Shown piece by piece: positions 6,026 to 11,323 of a stretch of DNA of 11,323 bases. The notes under the pieces were generated by a model. The model did not search any database. It had not been told where the DNA came from and saw only the letters and a list, made by a program, of their open reading frames with translations. The position numbers and the translations under genes are program-made. Every line of letters starts with the position of its first letter. The stretch's first letter is position 1. Source of the stretch: Clostridia bacterium (GTDB lineage Bacteria > Bacillota > Clostridia > Oscillospirales > CAG-272); the NCBI GenBank assembly GCA_900753295.1, contig CAADYQ010000042.1, forward strand, positions 1-11,323. Reading direction: 5' to 3'.

Positions 6026-6101
6026 TTGCTTTCCCGCGCAGTGCTTTTGAGGTAAAATGATGATGTCGCCGGAAGGACCGGCGGCAGAAAGGATAAAAGA
6101 T

Positions 6102-6926
6102 ATGTTTGATACAGTAAAGATCGGAAGGAAGATCGCAGAACTGAGAAAAAGTAAGAACATGACGCAGTTTGAACTTGCCGACGCAATGGGCGTCAGCTTT
6201 CAGGCGGTGTCGAACTGGGAGAGAGGCAACTCTATGCCCGACATTTCAAAGCTCGCCGAGCTTTCGGAAATACTCGGCACGACCGTTGATGAATTGCTCG
6301 GTAAAAAGAACTCTGTGGTAGAGAAGATCATCAATAACGAAAAGATAGACACTGCCGGTGTGAGCCGCGACGAGATACTTGAAGCGGCGGAGATATCCAA
6401 GCCGGACCGGGTCAGAAAAATGATAGAGGATGACGGCATTGCCGACATAGCGCCGCTGCTGCCTTTTTTGGATGAGGCTTATATCGCAGAGCTGGCTGAT
6501 AAATATTATGACAGCAATGAAAAGGGACTGGTAGTCCTGCTGCCGTTTCTCGGGGATGACAAGATCGACGAGCTGATGGAGCGTAGCGTGACCGACGGAC
6601 GCGACATTGTGGCTTTTCTGCCTTTTGCGTCGGATGAAAAGGTCGGAGACATCGCACGCAGATATATGAAGGATGGCAAAGGCATTGAGAAATTCCTCCC
6701 CTTTCTTGATGAAAACGACATCGGCAAGATCGCCGCGGATGCGTATGAGAGGGACGGCAAAAAAGGACTTGTGAAATTCCTCCCGTTTATCGGCGATGAC
6801 GATGTAAAAAAATTTGCCGATATCGAATTCGGCAAAGACGGTATCAGAGGGATATCAATGTTTCTCCCCTTTCTCCACGAGGACGATGTGAAGGAATTTG
6901 CGAAAAAAACGCTCGACCGTGATTGA
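6102..6926 (+). CDS. XRE-family regulator with six C-terminal LPF repeats
   Basis: 274 aa from ATG 6102, which has AAAGGA 8 nt upstream and gives the usual N-terminus FDTVKIGRKIAELRK. In-frame ATGs at 6057, 6060 and 6063, with GAGGT at 6049-6053, could add 13-15 residues, so the start is not fully settled. Residues 5-67 are a Cro/C1-type helix-turn-helix, with MTQFELADAMGVS and the recognition helix FQAVSNWERG. A linker follows to about residue 100. Residues about 108-272 consist of six repeats built on (L/F)LPF, with the prolines at 121, 148, 174, 200, 228 and 256, each followed by an acidic turn and a helix ending in a basic/aromatic stretch. They look like short helical-hairpin repeats that could form a solenoid for protein contacts or signal sensing. 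It is probably a cytosolic DNA-binding regulator, and its targets are unknown; the adjacent divergent gene is the natural candidate. Confidence 0.85.
   Translation: MFDTVKIGRKIAELRKSKNMTQFELADAMGVSFQAVSNWERGNSMPDISKLAELSEILGTTVDELLGKKNSVVEKIINNEKIDTAGVSRDEILEAAEISKPDRVRKMIEDDGIADIAPLLPFLDEAYIAELADKYYDSNEKGLVVLLPFLGDDKIDELMERSVTDGRDIVAFLPFASDEKVGDIARRYMKDGKGIEKFLPFLDENDIGKIAADAYERDGKKGLVKFLPFIGDDDVKKFADIEFGKDGIRGISMFLPFLHEDDVKEFAKKTLDRD
6423..6917 (+). repeat. Region encoding six 26-28-residue LPF repeats
   Basis: Each unit reads roughly (L/F)LPF-x-x-(D/E)(D/E)-x-(I/V)-x-x-(I/L/F)-A-x-x-x-x-x-x-(D/E)-(G/K). Successive LPF prolines are 27, 26, 26, 28 and 28 residues apart. The units vary in sequence: positions after LPF include LDEAYI, LGDDKI, ASDEKV, LDENDI, IGDDDV and LHEDDV. 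This indicates an old, selected protein repeat and not a recent DNA expansion. Confidence 0.8.
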
Positions 6927-6940
6927 AGAGATGACCGGAC

Positions 6941-6974
6941 TTGGTGTTGCCGCGCTTTTGCGCGGCGGCACCAA
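6941..6974 (+). terminator. Terminator-like hairpin after the XRE gene
   Basis: A 15-bp stem (TTGGTGTTGCCGCGC, 6941-6955, with 6960-6974) contains two adjacent G-U wobble pairs and a TTTT loop. It starts 15 bp after the regulator stop and lies just before the next promoter. The trailing T tract is short (TTGCATATT), so it may be a weak terminator or an insulating stem. Confidence 0.6.
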
Positions 6975-6987
6975 TTGCATATTCGCC

Positions 6988-7016
6988 TTGACAAACCGCA
7001 CCTTATGGCTTATAAT
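6988..7016 (+). promoter_or_regulatory. Perfect consensus sigma-A promoter of the M16 peptidase gene
   Basis: TTGACA (6988-6993), a 17-bp spacer, TATAAT (7011-7016). Transcription from about 7023 gives a 39-nt leader with AAGGAG (7048-7053) 8 nt before the ATG at 7062. This implies strong constitutive expression of the M16-rarA unit. Confidence 0.88.
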
Positions 7017-7061
7017 TATAACGTAAAAGTAGATTTCAATTTCAAAAAAGGAGAAATAAAA

Positions 7062-9968
7062 ATGACAGATCTTAAACTTGGCGGCGTGGTTGCCGGTTTC
7101 AAGGTGATGCGGATCACCCATGTCGGCGAGGTCGATGCCGATCTCTATGAGCTTGAACATATAAAGTCGGGCGCAAAGCTGATCTATCTCGATGCCGATG
7201 ACCGCAACAAGGCCTTTTCGGTATTCTTCAAAACGATACCCGAGGACAGCACGGGCGTGTTCCACATACTGGAGCACTCGGTGCTTTGCGGTTCAAAAAA
7301 ATATCCGGTAAAGGAGCCTTTCGTTGATCTGCTCAAAGGTTCGATGGCGACATTCCTCAATGCCATTACGTTCCCGGATAAGACAGGCTACCCTGTGGCG
7401 AGCTGCAATGACCGCGACTTTGCCAACCTCATGGGCGTGTATCTTGACGCTGTATTTGCGCCGAAGGTGTGCGAGCACGAGGAGATATTCATGCAGGAGG
7501 GCTGGCATTACGAAATAGAGGATCACGACTCGCCCATGACATACAGGGGCGTTGTGTTCAACGAGATGAAAGGCGCTTATTCGTCGGTAGACCGCCGTAT
7601 GATGGGCAAGATCGAGGCGGCGCTTTACCCGGATACGACATACCGTCATTCATCCGGCGGCGACCCCGCAAATATTCCCGATCTCAGCTATCAGCAGTTC
7701 ATAGCGGCGTACCGGAAGTATTACCACCCCGAAAATTCCTTTATGTACCTCTACGGTAAAATGGATATCGCCGAGAGACTGGAATATATCGACCGTGAGT
7801 ACCTTTCAAAATACGAGCGCACCGGGCGCAGCTTTGATATTCCGCATCAGGCTCCCGTGGAGAACGACGACGTGCGCGCCGAGTATCCCGTTACCGAGAG
7901 CGACAGCCTTGACAAAAACAGCTACATCTCATATTCCTGCGTGGTAGGCGACCACAGCGAGCGCGAGAAAATGCTGGCGCTTGAGATCCTTATGTCTGTG
8001 CTGACCGACACCAATGATTCGCCCATTAAAAAGGCGATGCTTGAAAGCGGAATGGCAAGCGACATGAGCGCTTACGTTAATGACGGCATAGCTCAGCCTT
8101 ATATCATGTTTGAGATACGCAAGACCGACGCGGACAAGAAGGATGCCTTTACGGACCTGCTCTTCTCGGAGCTTCGCCGTCTTGCTCACGACGGTATAGA
8201 CAAAGCGGCGCTTCGCGCAGAGATCAATCAGGCGGAATTCCGTCTGCGCGAGGGCAAGCAGGGAAGCGCGCCCGCAGGTCTGCTTTATAACTTTTATATT
8301 CTTTCAAGCTGGCTGTACGGCGGAAAGCCCGAGATATACCTTGAATACGAGGAGGCGCTCAATAATATCAAGGCGGGCGTTGAGGGCAGATATTTTGAAG
8401 AGCTTATCGAGAACTGCATACTCAACAACACTCACTGTGCGAAAGTGACCCTCACTCCCTCGCGTACCCTTGCCGCAGACGAGGCAAAGGCGGAGGCTGA
8501 CCGTCTGGCAGCGTACCGCGCGACCCTCAGCGACGCCGAGGTCGATGCGCTTGTCGAAAAGAACCGCGCACTGGTGAAATTCCAGGAGGCTGAGGACAGC
8601 CCCGAGGATATTGCCACACTGCCGCGCCTTGCGCTCAGCGATGTCAGCGATTCGATAACGGAATTGCCCTGCAGAGTTGAGGAATACTGCGGCAGACCGC
8701 TTCTTGTGACCGAGATGTTCACAAAGAAGATCGCATATGTGAACTACTACTTTGACATTTCCGGTCTTAGCACCGAGTATATCCAGTATGCCTCGCTCCT
8801 TTCCGATATTCTCGGCGATATTGCGACTGAAAAGCATACTGCCGCCGAACTTGATATTGCCATAAAGACAAGACTCGGCAGATTCTCCACTCCCACCGGT
8901 GTGTTTACCGCAAAGGATGATATCGATAATGTCACCCCCGTGCTTTCGGTGCGCGCGAGCATGCTCAATGACGATATTCCCGAAGCGCTTGCGCTTATCG
9001 GCGAGATTATTGACACGACCCGCTTTGACAAGGATGAGATAGCAAAACTCATCGTTCAGAACAAGAATATGATGCAGATGGCGATAGCCCAGCGCGGCAA
9101 TTCGTATGCGGCGATGAGAGTTGCGTCCTATTCTTCTGTCGAGGGCGCATATAACGAAAAGCTGGACGGAATTTCGTATTACAGATTCCTCTCCGGGCTT
9201 GCCGTGAATATCGATTCCGGATTTGATGCGATACGCGCCGGCTTTGAAGCTGTTATGCGCGAGCTTACGCTTGAGAACCTTACCGTAGGTATCACCGGTG
9301 ACAGCGAGGCTGTGGAGGCGTTCCGCGCCGCTGCTCCCGTGTTCCGCACCGGCAGCGGAAGCGGAAAGCGCTATAAGCTCATACCCGAATATCACGGCAA
9401 TGAGGCGTTTGTCATTCCCGCCGGCGTAAACTACGTCGCAAAGGGCTTCAACTACCTCAAGGCGGGCTTTGCGGTCGATCCAAAAATGATGGTGCTTTCA
9501 AAGATACTCTCGCTTGACTGGCTGTGGAATGAGGTGCGTGTCCGCGGCGGCGCCTACGGCGTCTCCTTCGGAATTTCCGCAAGCGGAAAGGCTGCATTCA
9601 CGTCATACCGCGATCCGAGCGTAAAGAAGACGCTTGCGACTTATGACGGCACCACTGAGTATCTCCGCGATTTTGCTGCCAAGACCCCCGATATAGATAA
9701 ATATATCATTTCCACCGCCGCGGGCTACGAGCGCCCGCTTTGCCCGCGAGATATCGGTACTGCGGCGCAGTCCAACTATTTTGAAGGACGCAACGATGAC
9801 GGACGCCGCGAGGACAAACGCATAGTTATGTCTACGACCTCTGCCGATATCGAGAAGATGGCAGCTCTTATTTCGGCACTCGCCGAAAACGGCAGATGCG
9901 CCGTTGTGGGAAGCCGCGACAAGATTGACGAAGCCGGCGATATCTTTGCGGTAAAGGAAGATATCTGA
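7062..9968 (+). CDS. M16C zinc metallopeptidase (PreP/presequence protease-like)
   Basis: 968 aa from ATG 7062, the family's normal full length. An upstream ATG at 6975 lies before the promoter and is rejected. The inverted zinc motif HxxEH is HILEH: His68 and His72 bind zinc and Glu71 is the catalytic base. Glu168 in FNEMKG is the third ligand. The N-terminal catalytic half has GSKKYPVKEPFVDLLKGSM and FLNAITFPDKTGYPVAS, characteristic of PreP/Cym1. The C-terminal half carries NEVRVRGGAYG, in which Arg826 and Tyr832 fit the conserved Arg/Tyr pair that orients substrate. The mitochondrial and chloroplast homologues degrade targeting peptides and other unstructured oligopeptides inside a closed chamber. 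The bacterial enzyme has no signal peptide and most likely clears cytosolic peptides. It is probably transcribed together with rarA, 39 bp downstream. Confidence 0.93.
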   Translation: MTDLKLGGVVAGFKVMRITHVGEVDADLYELEHIKSGAKLIYLDADDRNKAFSVFFKTIPEDSTGVFHILEHSVLCGSKKYPVKEPFVDLLKGSMATFLNAITFPDKTGYPVASCNDRDFANLMGVYLDAVFAPKVCEHEEIFMQEGWHYEIEDHDSPMTYRGVVFNEMKGAYSSVDRRMMGKIEAALYPDTTYRHSSGGDPANIPDLSYQQFIAAYRKYYHPENSFMYLYGKMDIAERLEYIDREYLSKYERTGRSFDIPHQAPVENDDVRAEYPVTESDSLDKNSYISYSCVVGDHSEREKMLALEILMSVLTDTNDSPIKKAMLESGMASDMSAYVNDGIAQPYIMFEIRKTDADKKDAFTDLLFSELRRLAHDGIDKAALRAEINQAEFRLREGKQGSAPAGLLYNFYILSSWLYGGKPEIYLEYEEALNNIKAGVEGRYFEELIENCILNNTHCAKVTLTPSRTLAADEAKAEADRLAAYRATLSDAEVDALVEKNRALVKFQEAEDSPEDIATLPRLALSDVSDSITELPCRVEEYCGRPLLVTEMFTKKIAYVNYYFDISGLSTEYIQYASLLSDILGDIATEKHTAAELDIAIKTRLGRFSTPTGVFTAKDDIDNVTPVLSVRASMLNDDIPEALALIGEIIDTTRFDKDEIAKLIVQNKNMMQMAIAQRGNSYAAMRVASYSSVEGAYNEKLDGISYYRFLSGLAVNIDSGFDAIRAGFEAVMRELTLENLTVGITGDSEAVEAFRAAAPVFRTGSGSGKRYKLIPEYHGNEAFVIPAGVNYVAKGFNYLKAGFAVDPKMMVLSKILSLDWLWNEVRVRGGAYGVSFGISASGKAAFTSYRDPSVKKTLATYDGTTEYLRDFAAKTPDIDKYIISTAAGYERPLCPRDIGTAAQSNYFEGRNDDGRREDKRIVMSTTSADIEKMAALISALAENGRCAVVGSRDKIDEAGDIFAVKEDI

Positions 9969-10007
9969 CCGTTAGACGTTAAACTGACCGAAAGGTAACG
10001 TGATCCG

Positions 10008-11270
10008 ATGAAAAACACACCTCTGGCGGACATATTGCGCCCGAAGACCTTTGACGATATCGTGGGGCAGGAGCACCTGTTCGGAAAGAACGGTGCCATA
10101 CGCCGCATGATCGCCGGCGGCAGAATGCCAAATATGATATTTTACGGTCCTCCGGGCACCGGCAAGACTACTGCGGCTACGATAATAGCCGCACAGTCTG
10201 ATATGGAATTTCACCGTCTCAATGCCACAACCGCGTCGCTTGCCGATGTAAAGGCGGTGCTTACCGCAACGGGAAACATGTTCGGCGCGGACGGAGTGTT
10301 GCTTTATCTTGATGAGATACAGTATTTCAACCGTAAGCAGCAGCAGGCGTTGCTTGAATATATCGAGGACGGCAGGGTCACGCTCATAGCGTCAACAACG
10401 GAAAATCCGCACTTTTATGTGTATAATGCGCTGATATCCCGCTCATCGCTGTTTGAGTTCCGTCCCGTTCCGCCTGCGGCATGTGTGCGCGCGCTGCGCC
10501 GTGCGCTTGACGCGCTGAATGAGGAAACGCAAAGCAAAAAAACGGCGGACGACGCCTTCATTGCCGATATCGGCAGGATGGCGGGCGGGGACGTGCGCCG
10601 GGCGATAGGTATATTTGAAAATGCATATTTCGCCGCGCGCGGCGAAGCGGAGGACGGCTCGGGAGACAGCACCTGCGCCGTTACCGCCGCGGCGCTGGAC
10701 GGAATAGACACCGGGCACGGTAATTTCGGGGACGATACGCATTATGACCTGCTTTCGGCGTTGCAGAAGTCTATCCGCGGCTCCGATCCGGATGCGGCAG
10801 TGTTTTACCTCGTCTCGTTGCTTGAGTACGGCGAGCTTCTGTCGGTCTGCCGGCGGCTTCAGGTCATAGCCTCGGAGGACATAGGTCTTGCATATCCCGC
10901 CGCGGCTCCGGCTGTGCGCGCCATGTGCGAATCCGCTAAGGAGCTTGGAATGCCCGAGGCGCGCATACCGCTCGCAAATGCAACGGTCATGCTGGCGACC
11001 GCGCCAAAATCCAATTCGGCATATCTCGCCGCCGCAGCCGCGCTTGAGGACTTTACGGCGGGACGCGGCAAAATCCCGCCTGAGCCGCTCCGCGCGCCGC
11101 TCTATCGCGGTTATGTTTACCCGCACGACCATCCGGGACACTATGTAAAGCAGCAGTATCTGCCCGATGACCTTGCTGACAGGGTCTATTACAGGTTCGG
11201 CGACAACAAGACGGAACGTGCCGCCGCCGCGTATGCGGACGCGATAGGAAGCAGAAAAAACAAGAGCTGA
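10008..11270 (+). CDS. rarA: Replication-associated recombination protein A (AAA+ ATPase RarA/MgsA)
   Basis: 420 aa, the usual length. RarA acts at stalled replication forks and is related to the clamp-loader and RuvB ATPases and to eukaryotic WRNIP1/Mgs1. The N-terminus PLADILRPKTFDDIVGQEHL is typical. Walker A is GPPGTGKTT (47-55), with Lys53. Walker B is VLLYLDE (97-103), followed by IQYFNRKQQQALL. Sensor 1 is STTEN (129-133), and the arginine finger is probably Arg145 in the SRSSLFEF segment. The C-terminal tetramerisation region has IASEDIGLAYP, APKSNSAY and YVYPHDHPGHYVKQQYLPD, all strongly conserved in the family. The start is supported by GAAAGG (9990-9995), 12 nt upstream, a slightly long spacing. 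It follows the M16 gene after 39 bp with no promoter or hairpin seen, so it is probably the second gene of the operon. Confidence 0.96.
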   Translation: MKNTPLADILRPKTFDDIVGQEHLFGKNGAIRRMIAGGRMPNMIFYGPPGTGKTTAATIIAAQSDMEFHRLNATTASLADVKAVLTATGNMFGADGVLLYLDEIQYFNRKQQQALLEYIEDGRVTLIASTTENPHFYVYNALISRSSLFEFRPVPPAACVRALRRALDALNEETQSKKTADDAFIADIGRMAGGDVRRAIGIFENAYFAARGEAEDGSGDSTCAVTAAALDGIDTGHGNFGDDTHYDLLSALQKSIRGSDPDAAVFYLVSLLEYGELLSVCRRLQVIASEDIGLAYPAAAPAVRAMCESAKELGMPEARIPLANATVMLATAPKSNSAYLAAAAALEDFTAGRGKIPPEPLRAPLYRGYVYPHDHPGHYVKQQYLPDDLADRVYYRFGDNKTERAAAAYADAIGSRKNKS

Positions 11271-11305
11271 GCGTTCCCGCGCCCGGATAAAATTATAAAA
11301 GTGCT

Positions 11306-11323
11306 GTCGCGCATCTGCGCGAC
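11306..11323 (+). terminator. Probable terminator stem, cut by the window edge
   Basis: GTCGCGCA (11306-11313) pairs perfectly with TGCGCGAC (11316-11323), 8 bp with a minimal loop, 35 nt after the rarA stop. The window ends at the last base of the stem, so the expected T tract cannot be seen and the stem may be longer. Confidence 0.5.

Noticed and set aside
7010..7021. 12-bp AT palindrome TTATAATTATAA as an operator
   Set aside because: It is simply the -10 box followed by similar AT-rich sequence; too low in complexity to claim a binding site.
6975..7061. 29-residue N-terminal extension of the M16 peptidase from ATG 6975
   Set aside because: This ATG precedes a perfect -35/-10 promoter, while ATG 7062 has AAGGAG at ideal spacing.
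8304..9395. 363-codon open frame on the minus strand inside the M16 peptidase gene
   Set aside because: It is fully antisense to a well-conserved coding sequence, has no recognisable domain, and long antisense frames are common opposite genes with strong codon bias.
10443..11141. 232-codon minus-strand frame inside rarA
   Set aside because: Arg/Ala/Gly-rich, low-information translation antisense to rarA; a codon-bias artefact.

Overview
The window looks like a chromosomal segment from a Gram-positive Firmicute, most probably a gut-type member of the Clostridia. The basis is moderate-to-high GC, strong AGGAGG-like ribosome binding sites, one TTG start, near-consensus sigma-A promoters with exact 17-bp spacers, a lipobox lipoprotein, and protein families that are common there. 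The exact genus cannot be read from the sequence. I see no mobile elements, tRNA/rRNA genes or CRISPR arrays.

Layout. Bases 1-164 hold no supported gene, but three consecutive inverted repeats, at least one of them a terminator. On the minus strand, 165-1910 encodes a lipoprotein with a C-terminal phosphodiester-glycosidase (NAGPA) domain. It diverges from a peptidase E-like (S51) gene on the plus strand (2051-2791), with back-to-back promoters between them. Next on the plus strand is a complete oleate hydratase (2960-4756). It converges on a minus-strand TIM-barrel, glycoside-hydrolase-like gene (4829-5866), and the two share a 19-bp perfect terminator hairpin. That gene diverges from an XRE-type regulator (6102-6926) whose C-terminal part is six short LPF repeats. 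After a terminator and a perfect TTGACA-N17-TATAAT promoter come a PreP-like M16C zinc metallopeptidase (7062-9968) and, 39 bp later and probably co-transcribed, the AAA+ ATPase RarA/MgsA (10008-11270). The window ends in what looks like the first part of that unit's terminator.

The genes do not form one obvious pathway. Most are monocistronic, with their own promoters and terminators. Plausible themes are envelope glycan processing (the NAGPA lipoprotein), unsaturated fatty acid detoxification (oleate hydratase), peptide turnover (S51 and M16C enzymes) and replication-fork maintenance (RarA).

The observations most worth a second look are: (1) a 9-12-nt element present three times, in alternating orientation, across the terminator, promoter and 5' leader just upstream of oleate hydratase; (2) the XRE-LPF-repeat protein and its structured leader with mutually exclusive hairpins; (3) the TIM-barrel protein, which keeps a GH42-like cysteine cluster and a Trp-Asp-Glu acid/base candidate but appears to have Gln where a clan-A nucleophile would be expected; and (4) a 12-bp palindrome overlapping the -35 box of the lipoprotein promoter.
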